NCBI GenBank assembly: GCA_020205615.1
Contig: CM035170.1
Coordinates: 121,894,642-121,958,641, forward strand
DNA length: 64,000 nucleotides
Source of the DNA: Panax quinquefolius
Lineage: Eukaryota; Streptophyta; Magnoliopsida; Apiales; Araliaceae
Direction: 5' to 3'
The notes beneath the pieces were generated by a model. The model had not been told where the DNA came from and made no database searches. It worked only from the letters and a program-made list of their open reading frames with translations. Shown here piece after piece: positions 48,653 to 60,918 of the stretch; the stretch's first letter is position 1; the number at the start of each line of letters is the position of its first letter. The translations under genes were made by a program, and so were the position numbers.

Positions 48653-51600
48653 CGTCACAGTTGGTATCAGAGCCATAAGTGTGAAGAGCCCCTAGCCTCT
48701 CATTGGTGACTTCTGATGATGGGGAATGCACCGGGCCGGACTCTCCGTAGGGGCGCCGTCTTTTCGGTGTGGTGATAAACAGTACCGATGTGAGGTCTTG
48801 ACACAGTTGGTGTCCAGAGTCACGGTTAATTATCGAGCTTAGGGATATGATCTCACAGCTAAGATGCGAGATAAGAACTAGGAGGGAGAGAGGGGAATTC
48901 CTTCGCTAGTATGACTACCTAAGTTTATTTGGTATTTGATTGGTCGATTCGGAATATAGGGATAATTTGTTAAATGTCAATTAACCCTTGTTTTGTGACG
49001 ATGTTTGAGAATGGCATCCGAAAATCTTTGAGATAAGCAATGAAGCACATGAGAGTGTTGATTCATTTCAAACAAAAGGTAACGACCAACAACACGATAA
49101 TAATCATCTTGGTGGCAACGGCTATCGAACAATGATAACCATCGTGGGGAAATTATCATGCTAAGAATGGTAACCACTTGGTGGTAATCATGGCAAAGAT
49201 AATAGAAGTGGAAATTTCAAGAAGAGAATGTCATTTAGCTCGATTTTGTGTCGTATAGTGAAGTCAAGTCCAATTTGGGATAGTGGCACCAAAGGCGGAT
49301 CTGGACAAAACAAAATCGGTGGTTTTTTCGGGAAGAAGCGTTTTTCGTGACTTCTCAAAAGTGGGTAACTTAACGAAAGTTAGCACGGGTTAGTTAATTA
49401 TAAATTCTTGCGAAGTCTATACCTTATTAGATCTGGGTTCTACCCATTCTTTTATCTCTCTTGCTTGCGTTCAACGTTTAAATTTGACTCGGAGAAATTA
49501 GACTTTGATTTATCTATTGAAACTTCGTTGGGAGAAACCTTGGAGTTACCTCCACATTTATTAATCTTGTTGTTTCAAATAAACACTTTCACGTTACTGT
49601 CTATCTTATCTCTTTGAAAATACTTGCCTTTGAGGTAATTTTTGAAAACGATTGATTAACTACTCATTATTCTTTTTGTAAGGTTGTTAGCTTTCATATT
49701 CCTAACCAACCATTATATATCTAATTCAAAGTAACCAAATCCTAAAGTTAATCAACATTATATCAAGCCATAAGTAAAGAGCCCGATCCTTTTCGTTGTT
49801 GACTTCCTTGTGTGGAAGCAAAAAAGCCGGACTTTACGTAGGCGACGTCATGACCAAGATGGCAAGTTGATAGGTATCATTGTGAGGTCTTATCCAGGGT
49901 TAAGGGATAGAAGTCACAGTTGGTATTAATGTGACGTCTTATCCAAGTCTTGGACGAGAGTAATGAGTTTTGAATGATATTTCTATCATTAATAAATTTC
50001 TTGGCGTATTCTTGAAGACTTCTAGCCTACCCTAGAACGTGAAATCGAATTTTGTATTGACCCGATCAAAAACCCATTTCTTAAACCCTCAAATATTTCT
50101 TCAACTAAAAGGATGCATTTACGTGGATTATGATGAAAGTCATAATAAAAGTATAGAACTAATAAAAATCATGGGTATATGAAGTATTAGTAAGTTTTAT
50201 GATGAGTTATGTTGGTTAGTATGTAAAAACATGAAAGTTTCTTAGAAATCACAAAGAGTTTAAAATCAGATTTTAGTGAAAAACGTAACATGAAATTCAA
50301 TTGACCATATCTCCTATTATATTTTGAATTTTTGAATGTGGTCAAGTCCAAGAGTTAGATCTATGAGTTACCTAACTAATCCAAGTGGAATTACTGGAAA
50401 AGGTGTTGTAGATTTTTGTGTGGACTGATTTTAGCAAAGGAGTGCAAAGCTGCAAAAACCAAAAAAACTTCTGCCATGATTTTAGAGAGGCTGTTTCGGC
50501 CACTTAAATTATGAGAAAAATTCTGGCCTTTTGGGACATGAAAGTATATGGTATAAAGTATCTCCTGTCCAAAAATGAGCTCATTCGACTTAAAATGAGC
50601 AAGTTATGACTATTTCAATATTTAGGTTTTTCCGAAATGACGCTATAACCCAGAGTTCTATAACTCCGATGACCATGAAATTTAAACTGGAAGCTCACGT
50701 TAACATGTGTAAGGTCCTGTCAAGATTTGGAAATTTTTGAGTTAACCTTGAGGTAGCTAATTTCTTAAGGAATTAATTAGAAATTAATTTTGAAAAATAG
50801 TAAATGAATTTTAAAATTCCGAGAAAAAATATATTTTCATTATGGGACTATATTATGCTAAATCCCAGAAAAGAAATATTTTTGGGACTGATTTGGTATT
50901 TTTCATGAAAATAGTTTAATTCTGAACATATGAGTTAAATATGTTATGTGAAGTAACAAAGTTGAAAATAGGATTTTATGGCTAAAGAATCCCTATATAG
51001 AGTATATGCATATTTTTGAGATATTTGATAATTGGAGATGATATCTTATGAGTATGGCATTTTGAATGATTAAATGCATTATATGGTAAAAGCGTAAACA
51101 ATTAAGATAAATTGTTTATAAATTTAAGAAGTGATTAAAATATTGTTATAATATTAATGATATTAGATTATGAGATTATTAAGTGATTGATAACATGGGG
51201 ACATTCTTGAATCTGGATAAATTATATTATAAATGTTTAATATTTATTCTTTATCTCATTTGATTGATTCTTTATATCATTATCCTCATGCTTATATATT
51301 ATGTTGAAAGTCATCTCGTGGCTCAGAAGGCGTAGATGGACTTGGTATGATTATGACCGAGGATTGTTGGGTATAATCATAATCAGTAATTGAAAACACA
51401 ATTATCTTTGGTAGTAGTGCATGGATAATTTGTGGTCGTGATACTAATGAATACACAATTATCTTTGGTAGTAGTGCATGGATAATTTATTAGTGATGAT
51501 CTTAATGAATACACAATTATCTTTTGGTAGTAGTGCATGGATAATTTGTGGTCGTGATATTAATGAATACACAATTATCTTTGGTAGTAGTGCATGGATA

Positions 51601-52357
51601 ATTTGTGGTCGTGATACTAATAAATACACAATTATCTTTGGTAGTAGTGCATGGATAATTTGTGGTCGTGATATCTAATGAATACACAATTATCTTTGGT
51701 AGTAGTGTATGGATAATTTGTGGTCGTGATATTAATGAATACACAATTATCTTTGGCCAGGTAGTAGTGCATGGATAATTTGTGGTCGTGATACTTAATG
51801 AATACACAATTATCTTTGGTAGTAGTGCATGGATAATTTGTGGTCGTGATACTAATGAATACACGATTATCTTTGGTAGTAGTGCATGGATAATTCGTGG
51901 TCGTGATACTTAATGAATATCCTTGGCACGTAGTGCGGGGATGATTCGATGATATGGATTAATTATTGAAATTTGAGTCTCGTGAATGAAATATTAATTC
52001 ATGGATGTGGTAAAAAGTCATCTTTGGTAGTAGTGCATTGATAGACTTGGTATGATTATGACCACGGATTATTCGGTATAATCATGGCCAGTAATTAACA
52101 ACACAAATATCCTTGGCGGTGATGCATGGATAATTCGTGGTCGTGATACTATTAATCGAGTCTCGATGATTATTGGTTTCTGATTTGTATATCTTTGGCA
52201 CATGGTGCAAATATGAATTGTTAATGAATATCTTTGGTAGGATTGCAAAAATGAATTTAATGTTTTCAATGATAAAGGTATTCAAGGTATTCTCATCTCT
52301 TTATCATACCAGTCGTACCCCTAATTTCGGAGGGCGAAATTCCATAAGGAGGGAGAT
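48653..52357 (+). mobile_element. Internal region 2 of element B
   Basis: It is homologous along its whole length to 42601-46232, with intact PBS TGGTATCAGAGCC at about 48661, gag remnant at about 49.0-49.3 kb, protease remnant at 49408-49617 and the minisatellite at 51.39 kb. Differences to copy 1 are mostly small indels. Confidence 0.8.
51393..51915. repeat. 58-60-bp minisatellite, nine copies (internal region 2)
   Basis: It has the same unit as at 45.32 kb, again with the 'acacgattatc' variant in the last copy, but nine units instead of eight. One unit contains an inserted 'ccag' after 'atctttgg'. Confidence 0.9.
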
Positions 52358-54785
52358 TGTGAGACCCTTCAGATTTTATCAATAAAGATTTAAATTTTGT
52401 CAAAATAATTTTTAATATTATGGTGTGAATTTGAGATAATATTATAGTTGTGGGTAGTATTTATAAATTTTGCAAAAGTATGCAGTGGTTATATTATATT
52501 CGATTGGTGGGGAATATTCGGTTTAGCGAGGAATATTCGTACAACTACTCAATCATTGGTGGACCCCACAATGAAATTATTGTCGGATTGAGAAAAACGC
52601 AAAAAATATTTTATTGAAATAACGGCGGAAGTTTTACTGTGGTTCTTGTTGAACTACTCGGTAGTAAAAAATGCGATGTCGTGAGGTTGCATAAGAAAGC
52701 ATTACCGGTATTGATTATTGATGCTTATGTGAGAAGTCACTCGGTTTAATTCCATTATTGTCGATTAATAATATGAATTAATATAAGCGATAATGACGTT
52801 TTGTTTTATTCAGTATTATTAACGTAATAAAATGCGAAACATCTTTTATATAAAATAGAATACTTTATTAAAGTTATTACTATAAATAGAATATATTATA
52901 TTTTATTATGCATAGTGTTGCATAGTGTTTTGCATAGTATTTTGCATAGCATAGTGTTTGCATAGTAAAATATTTTATATAAATAGAATATATTATATTT
53001 TATTTAAAAGATTTTTCTTTAAATATGGACCGTCGATTAAAAAATAAATCAATCTGGATAGTTCATGGATTAATTCTTATGCATTCCATTTTCCTATAAA
53101 TAAAGCTCATTCCTTCATTATTTTCTTTCTTAAATTCATTGAAACTTCTAGAGAGAAAATTATAGAGAAAGCTATAGAGAGAAAATTATAGAAAGAAGAA
53201 GAGTATTCTTACTTCACTACTTCTATATTAGGTTCTTTTTACGTAGGGATATTATTATTTTGTATTCACGAAGAGAACCTACATTATTCCATTCATTATT
53301 ATTACATTGGAATAACTTTTGTAAAAAGTGGCATACCCTATATAACACATGTGTGATATCGCATACCTATACTTGGTGAAATTCTTATATTATTCCATTC
53401 TTATTTATTACATTGGAATAACTTTGTATCTGCCAGCAGTTTACCTATACTTGGTGACATTCTTCTATTATTACTTGGAACATCACATGCATGTGTTTTA
53501 CAATCGACTGGTTCCGCTTTTTATTATTACATTGGAACATCCTCATGCATGTGTTTTACAGGACTGGTTCCGTCTTTATCATTCTCATTTGGAATATCCT
53601 ATCTGTGTGTTTTACAGGGATCCGGTTCCATCTTTATTATTCATTTGGAACATCCAGCTTGGTGTGTGAATTTCACGACTGGTTCCGTTATTATTATTCT
53701 GTTTGGAATAACTTTTTTATGTCATGCAATCTGCATGCGTGGTGATTTCTTTTGTTATTCCATTCTTTATTATACCCAGTTGGTTAAAAACTTTGACTTA
53801 TATACTCCATGAAATTAGTAGAATATCCTTGATATTTGCATTTCATCCATGATCTTTCATGGAAATATTCTTACGATCATTCTTGAATTTTACTCTCTGA
53901 AGCAAGATGTCGTGTTGACAATTTGGGCGTTAATAATTCATGGATTAAATAATTCTTGAACTTGTTTTATTGAATTATTATGTCATTGTCATCATCCTCA
54001 TGTTATATTATGTTATCTTTGGCTTACGTGCATAGATGAACTTAGTATGATTATGACCGAGGATCATTCGGTATAATCACGACTTGATATAAATGATGTG
54101 ACAAAAGTCCTCGATTGGCACATAATGCGATGATGGATAGTTTTGGTATGATTATGACCGCAGGGGTGAATTCGGTATAGTCGTGACCATTGATAATTTG
54201 ATGAAAATCCTTGGCCAGTGTGTAGTGCAGGATGATTAGATGTGGTGGTTTATTTATTAAGTGAGTCTCGGCCGATAAAAATTGATGAAAACCTTTTAAA
54301 ACCTAAAAGATAGTAGACTTTATTCTCTACTTGACTCTTTTTTAATGGGTTCTTTATTCATTGCAGATTAAACCGGTTGTCTATTGTATTTTATCGGTTT
54401 AACACTCTTTGTTGAAGGCTAATGATAATTCATTCGCATTATCTTAGTCATAATATTTCTTCTTGGGCTAGTTGAGCTCACCCTTTCTTTCACTTTTTCT
54501 CTTGAAAAAATGAGAACATAAATTTGAGACGAGTCGGGGAGCGAAGTAATGGTCGAGGATAGCATTAGTAGTCCTCACTATTACGTGAAATAGTGTGATA
54601 ATAGTTGTAATGAGGACTCCTTTTGAGTTTGTATAATATCTAGTAGACAAAATTTGTATTCAAACTCACGATTTATATGTCGTATTGTACCACGGCAGTT
54701 ATATTAAGTAAGTTGTATTTGAATTTATGTACCATGTAAGTGGCGACCAAGATGGGTGGCGTATACCTAATTTTGGGGCGTCACA
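52358..54785 (+). repeat. LTR 3 of element B
   Basis: It starts TGTGAGACCCTTCAGATTTT and ends GGGGCGTCACA, after which the element A host sequence resumes with 'atttttaaataaa'. Confidence 0.85.
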
Positions 54786-55220
54786 ATTTTTAAATAAAAA
54801 TAATTTCTTCCTAATTTTATTTTATAAGTATATAAATAAAAATAATTTGATTTTATTTCCAAAATAATAGGAATGATTTGATTTTCTATAAAGAAGGATT
54901 TGATCTTATTTACAAATCAAAATAAGATTTGATTTTATTCGACAAATATATAATTTATTTTGATTTAGTTTCAATATATGTATATATATACATATAAAAA
55001 TTAATTAGGGAAACAAATATTATGCAAGGTTTGGAAAGATTTGATAGAGGATTTCGAAAGATATATTGGGAGAGCTCCCATGGGTTACGCCTCCTATGAT
55101 TTTTTTGTTTTCGGGACTTGCAAGATCGAGCATTTTCGTAAAATCAAGCGATATTCACAGAGTTAAAAAGTATTTTGCACGATCGTCACTCCAAGGACGC
55201 GACTCGCATGAGGGGGCAAA
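54786..55220 (+). other. Element A sequence between nested B and the 3' LTR of A
   Basis: The sequence repeats 'gatttgattttat' phrases continuous in style with 38.8-39.0 kb, then the pre-LTR segment and the polypurine-like AGGGGGCAAA at about 55211-55220. Confidence 0.6.
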
Positions 55221-55862
55221 TGTGGGCCCAAGTGCAAATTAGGGTTCAATTGACCTAATCAATTAAATGCACAAATTAAGGTTCAGATTTATGATTAAAT
55301 GGAAAGACGGAAGAGCCAAAATAAAAAGCAAGATCTGAGAGAATCTTTCACGTGTCCCGTGAAGCACGTGGAGGTGACTCATTTTGGGAATTGATTTAGG
55401 GATTGGATTGGTGGCTAGAAGGCGGAGACGATCTGGGCATTACTTTGATGACTAAGGGTAATTTGGAATTTCTCCAGGGGACATGTGCCTATCACATGAC
55501 CACTCCAAAAACCCTATAAATATCTCTTCCACTCCATCGGGAAGGGACTTCTCCTGGGGACCAAGACTTGGACTCTTGGAAGATCAAAGGACCCTTTTGG
55601 TGACTTAAAGGCTCGGAATTCCACCAAAAAGCACCAAAGGGGTTTGGACATTCTCTCAACTCAAGAACTTCAAGAAGGCTCTTGGAATCCCTCATTCTAA
55701 CACGGTTCCTTGATTCTGGGTTCTCCACGCGTCGTTAGAGAATCGTCCAATTGCCGTTCTCCCCTCTTCAATCAATCAATCAATTCCGTCTTTTTGTGGA
55801 TTTCTTTCTCCTCACCCAACACGAAACCCTAACCCTAAAGAAGTGACGATTTCTTCTCGCCT
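55221..55862 (+). repeat. 3' LTR of element A
   Basis: It matches the 5' LTR from TGTGGGCCCAAGTGCAAATT to 'aaccctaaccctaa' and 'gacgatttctt'; similarity fades at 'cgccttacg'. The exact end and the target duplication could not be fixed. It lies only about 45 bp from the first visible CAP10 exon. Confidence 0.8.
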
Positions 55863-55907
55863 TACGTAATATATATGCATCATCTCTTATTTTGGATGAA
55901 TTGGTAG

Positions 55908-57175
55908 GCCTGAAACTAATATAGAACCGTGGGAGACATTGTTGGCGGAAATAACTGAAGGGAACAAGAAGACAAGATGGAAAGATAGGGAGCCTTATGC
56001 TTATTGGAAGGGTAATCCTAAAGTTGCAGAAAAAAGGATGGATCTTCTTAAGTGTAATGTCTCTGATGAACAGGATTGGAGTGCTCGTGTATATATCCAG
56101 GTAATGCATGTTTTTCTTAATCATCTTCATCTGTTAATTGGAAGGGTGAGTATTTCCAAAATATATATAGTTAGGGTCCAAAATTAATGTAGAAAAGTAC
56201 TCAACCATGTTATATATCAATCAGTGTGATTTGCAAAGAGATGCATGGATGACTAGTAGTACGTAGAAATAGAATAAGTGAGAACGTAACAATTAATGCA
56301 TGAATTGGGTCATATATATTTACAGGACTGGGACAAAGAGATAGAAAGAGGTTTCAAGCGATCAGGCTTGGCAAACCAATGCAATCACAGGTAATATATG
56401 TATATGATTGAAAATTTCCCATTTCTTTTTAACCTCTTCCAATTTCAATCTCAAATATTAATTTGAATCTTCCATGCATGTACAACACAGATACAAAATC
56501 TACATTGAAGGATCTGCGTGGTCTGTCAGCCAGAAATACATTCTTGCTTGTGACTCGGTTTGCTTAGTAGTTAGGCCGCGCTATTATGATTTCTTCACAA
56601 GAGGCCTAATGCCGTTGGAACACTACTGGCCCGTAAGGGAAGATGACAAGTGCAGATCTATTAAGTTTGCTGTTGAGTGGGGCAACATCCACGAGCGAAA
56701 GGCATGCATGCATGCATCTCTTAATTAATTATATATCAAGTGCATGATCGATCATGTACGTAGCTAGGTAGGAATATATATTTTTAATTAGAAGCTAGGT
56801 TGATTAATTTAATTTTGCTGCCTGCTGCAGGCACAGGTGATAGGGGAGACAGCAAGTAAGTTCATTCAAGAAGATCTGAATATGAAGTACGTGTATGACT
56901 ACATGTTTCACGTATTGAACGAATACGCCAAGTTGTTGAGGTACAAGCCCACAATACCTGAAAAGGCAATTGAAGTTTGTTCAGAGAGAATAGCTTGCCC
57001 TGCACACGGTTCAGAGAAGAAGTTTATGATTGAATCCATGGTAGATGGTCCCGTGGATAAAAACCCATGCACCATGCTCCCTCCCTCTGATCCTCATTTG
57101 TACTTTATGGGGTTACAAAGTTCACTCAAACAAGTAGAGGTATGGGAGAACAAATACTGGGAAACTCACAATTAA
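55908..57175 (+). pseudogene. 5'-truncated CAP10/DUF821 O-glucosyltransferase-like gene
   Basis: Four exons with matching phases: 55908-56100, 56326-56390, 56491-56701, 56831-57175. They encode about 271 residues: EPWETLLAEITEGNKKTRWK, REPYAYWKGNP, the conserved block YKIYIEGSAWSVSQKYILAC then PRYYDFFTRGLMPLEHYWPV, and a C-terminal tail ending VWENKYWETHN. This is the C-terminal half of the plant KDELC/rumi-like (POGLUT, CAP10) glycosyltransferases, Golgi/ER enzymes that usually have about 500 residues with an N-terminal membrane anchor. The first visible exon begins at an acceptor (GGTAG, then G completing the Trp codon of a W-P-E motif), so upstream exons must have existed; the 3' LTR of element A lies in their place. 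The frames are otherwise undamaged. The third intron appears to be GC-AG. Product function in this state is doubtful. Confidence 0.82.
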
Positions 57176-58337
57176 TTAAGGGGTAGCTAGCTAGCTAGAT
57201 CGTTTTGATACGGCCGGGACCATTATATATATTATAGTAGTAGTATCAATTAAGAATTTGCATGCCCTGATGGAGTATCAATTTTGAAGTATTAAGGGTA
57301 CTTATCAAGGCGATTGGTAGTAGCCATTCCTTTTAATTAATGGTACGTGTTTATTTGTTCGGGCTTCCTTCATGTTAATTTTTGTGTTATACAGGAGTCC
57401 AGGACCAAGTAGGCAATAACACAAACTTCGCCTCAATAAGACAATAACTCATCTAGCATCCACACAAACAAACAGACAGATGAAGCCTCCCAATTTTATT
57501 ACTATATTACCCTTATTAAATTAAACAATAATTATATTTAAATGACACATGTAAAAAAAATATAAATATATTTTTAAAGTTTCCAAAATCTATCTATAAA
57601 CAACACTCGTTCTAATTAAGACAAAAAGAGTAATAATATTTTTTTTTGAGTATTAAAAATATTAGTACCAATATCGTTTAAAGTCCTCAACAAGTAGTAG
57701 CACCAGTAGTCGATGGTGGGTCAATTACCCCATCGTTTTTCTTGTTTTTACTTTTTTTGGTTGTCATAACTAACCTCAGATGCCTCCAAATTTGATTATT
57801 AGCTTCTTCACGTTTTCTTGACAACAAAACAAATTACTACGGGCATAAACAGTAATAGTTGTATTACCAAAAACACCCCCAAGCATCACCAGATTCCACC
57901 TTCCTCACTTGAACCAATAAGTGTTATATATTTTTTATTGGCTCAAATTTTTTTAATTAAGGAATTAAAATTTTAATTTTTTTTAATTACGTCTAACGAA
58001 TAATACCGACGTCAAAAATTGATGACATGACAGCTACATATGTTTAAAAAATATTTATATAATATTGAGTTTCATTTTAATATTTATTCCGTTAATTTTT
58101 TATACTAGAAAGGGTATAAAAATTTAATACATTACAAATATAAGACCATTATTAATTTTAATGCAAATTTAATACATTACAAACTTAGTTTAAACAAATA
58201 TCAATAAATAAATATTTTAAAATGTATAAATATACTACTAATTAAAATCTTATTATTTCATAATTATCCATAATCAATAGAATGATAATTTTACCCTTTT
58301 TGGTATAAAAAATAAAGGCCAAAATATGGATTAATAT
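57176..58337. other. Intergenic region
   Basis: The CAP10 3' UTR probably occupies the first 100-250 bp. The remainder is AT-rich with no supported gene or repeat family. Confidence 0.55.
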
Positions 58338-60918
58338 TGTGACGCCCCCAAAATTAGGTATACATCACTTATCTTCGGTAGTCGATATATAGTATGTAAT
58401 TTAAATACAACTTACTAATATAACTGCTGGTATAATAATACGATATAAATCATGAGTTTGAATACAAATATTGTTCTACTGTAGAGATCATACAAACTCA
58501 AAAGGAGTTCTCATTATAATTATTATCACACTATTTCACAAAATAGTGAGAACTACTAATGCTATCCTCTCGGACCATTACTCCGCTTCTCGACTCGTCC
58601 CAAATTTATATTCTCATTTCCTAAGAGAATAATTGAAAGAAAGGGTGAGCTCAACTAGCTCAAGAAGAAATATTATGACTAAGATAATGCGTAATAAATT
58701 ATCATTAGCCTACAACAATGTTAAACCGATAAAATATAATGAACATCAAGTTTAACTACAATGGACCAACAATCCATTAAAAGAGTCAAGAATAAAATCT
58801 ACTATCTTTTATGATTTAAAAGGTTTTTCATCATCATTTGTAGAATTTGAGACTCGACTTTTAATAAATATTCCACATCATCGAATCACCCCTTTACTAC
58901 GGCCAAGGATATTCTTTAGTATCACGACCACAATTATTCACGCACTACGCCGAGAATATTTGTGTATTCATTAATGGTCATGATCATGCCAACAACATCC
59001 CATCAATACACTACGGCCACCGAGGATTTTTACCACATCATTTGTAACATTACTATTAATGATTACAATCGAATAGTCTCTCGTCATAATCATACCAAGT
59101 CCATCTATGCACTACACAGCCACGAGATGACTTTCAACATAATATAAACATGAGGATGATGACAATGATATAAGAATTCATAAAACAAGTTCAAGAATTA
59201 ATTTATCTAGAACCAATAACATCCAAATCATCAACATGATATCGCTTTGTAGAGTAAAATTCAAGAATACGAAGAATATTTTCATGAAAGGATCTTTGGA
59301 TGAAGCCTTGAATATCAAGGATATTCCACTAATTTCATTGAGTATAAAAGTCAAAGTTTTAACCAACCGGGTATAATAAAGAATGGAATAACAAAAGAAA
59401 TCACCATGCATGCGATAGATCGCAGCAGACAAAAGTGTTATTCCAATGTAATAATAAATAACGGAACCGTGTCCGGTCACAGTAAAAACGCATGCATGTG
59501 GATATTCAACAGAATAATAAAGAATGGAACCAGTCCGGCGTAAAACACATGCATGGATGTTCCAATGAATAATAATAAAAGGCGGAACCAGTCCTGGTGT
59601 AGAAACACGAGACATGGATGTTCTAATGTAATAATAATAAAGATTTTAACCAGTCCTATTGTAGAACACACAGTCAGGATGTTACAACAGAATAATAATA
59701 AAGACGGAACCAAGTCCGGTGTAAAACACACAAACAGGATGTTCCAACAGAATAATAGAAGAATGTCACCAAGTATAGGGTAAATCGCGTATACAGGTTA
59801 TTCCAACGTAATAATAAACAATGGAATAACAACGCTTCTTTTCATGAATAAGAAAGAATAACATCCCTTTACTTTTGGTAGGAGATTGAATCTGCAGATA
59901 GTGTAAGTAACAAAATACCCTTCTTCTTTCTCTCTTATTCTCTATATAGCTTGAATGAATTCGTGAAAAATAATGAAGCACTAGGCCTATATTTATAGAA
60001 GATTTCTAGCATAAGACCGCCTTACGTGAAAAGGCAAGTGGCTTGATCGACCTGGTGATGTGAAAAGAAAAGTGGTTTGACGCTTTGTAATGTGAAACGA
60101 CAAGTGGTTCGGCGCTCAGTAATGTGAAACGACAAGTGGTTCGACGTCTGGTAAAAAGGTAATTACTATTGTGAAGGTAATTACTATTCACAAAGGTAAT
60201 TACTATTGACGAAGGTAATTACTATCGACGAAGAGACTCTTAGATGATGACATATGGGCCCCCATAAAATAATCAAACTTACCATAAACGCCTCATAATG
60301 AGACTCTTTATATACATCAAGGATTGAATAAATATTACCACAAATCATTTTATTTTTAATCAACACATATTTAATCTTTCAACAATTATTAATCATTTAT
60401 AACTTGTCGTCTCAATTATTGATTTAATACTATAACATATTATACGAGATGATACTGTGACAATAATTGAATCAATAATATAAGAGATATGATGCAAAGA
60501 ATTCATCAGAAAGTAATAATTGAGCATAAATTGAAGTGACTTCACGTAAGCATCAATAATCAATATCGTAATGCTACTATACAACTACGCCAGACATCGT
60601 ATTTTTTTACTACCGGGTAGTTCAACAGCTTTTAACGGTAACACCTCCGCCATTATTTTTATAGAAAGATAATTTTGTCGCTTTTAACTACGACAATACT
60701 TCCGCTAGTGGGGTCCATCAATGATTGAGCCATTGTCTCGAATATTCCCCAACAAAAAGAATATTCCCCACCAAACGAATATTTTATAACAACTCGCTTA
60801 CTTTGTAAAATTTATAAATATTACCCACAACTATAACATTATATCAAATTTATTCCATAATATTCAAAATAATATTTATAGAAAATTCATCTTTATTTAT
60901 AAAAGTTGGGGTCTTACT
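58338..60918 (-). repeat. LTR of element C (minus orientation), related to the B LTR
   Basis: The left end 'tgtgacgcccccaaaattag' is the reverse complement of the B LTR terminus. The right end near 'gttggggtcttac' corresponds to the B LTR start. Inside are the 'ttattattctgttggaacat'-type repeats in inverted orientation (59.44-59.83 kb) and the 'gagatcat...aaggagt' block near 58.49-58.61 kb. At about 2.58 kb it is similar in length to the B LTRs. Minus-strand frames at 59178-59981 are translations of these repeats. Confidence 0.8.

Larger units (their letters stand above)
40207..54785 (+). mobile_element. Element B: tandem LTR-int-LTR-int-LTR array of a non-autonomous Ty3/gypsy element
   Basis: Three LTRs (40207-42600, 46233-48652, 52358-54785) alternate with two homologous 3.6-3.7-kb internal regions in the same orientation; the period is about 6.0-6.1 kb. 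LTRs start TGTGAGACCC and end with CGTCACA; the internal regions start with the PBS TGGTATC(A)GAGCC (initiator tRNA-Met type) and end in GGAGGGAGAT before the next LTR. Only gag zinc-knuckle and protease remnants are present; reverse transcriptase and integrase are absent. 'attttt' flanks both outer edges (40201-40206 and 54786-54791) as a possible target duplication, although it is low-complexity. The LTR resembles that of element C, which does have pol, so C-type elements may have supplied the enzymes. Confidence 0.85.
32409..55862 (+). mobile_element. Element A: gag-only Ty3/gypsy LTR retrotransposon carrying nested element B
   Basis: Two LTRs (32409-33061 and 55221-55862) bound a decayed gag region, tandem repeats and noncoding sequence; no protease, reverse transcriptase, RNase H or integrase was recognised. 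Without the 14.6-kb nested array the element is about 8.9 kb. The PBS-like TGGCGACTCTGCTTGGGG, the gag type and the internal tandem repeats are features I associate with the Tat/Ogre lineage; that assignment is from memory. It would need an autonomous partner to move. A polypurine-like AGGGGGCAAA directly precedes the 3' LTR. Confidence 0.75.
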
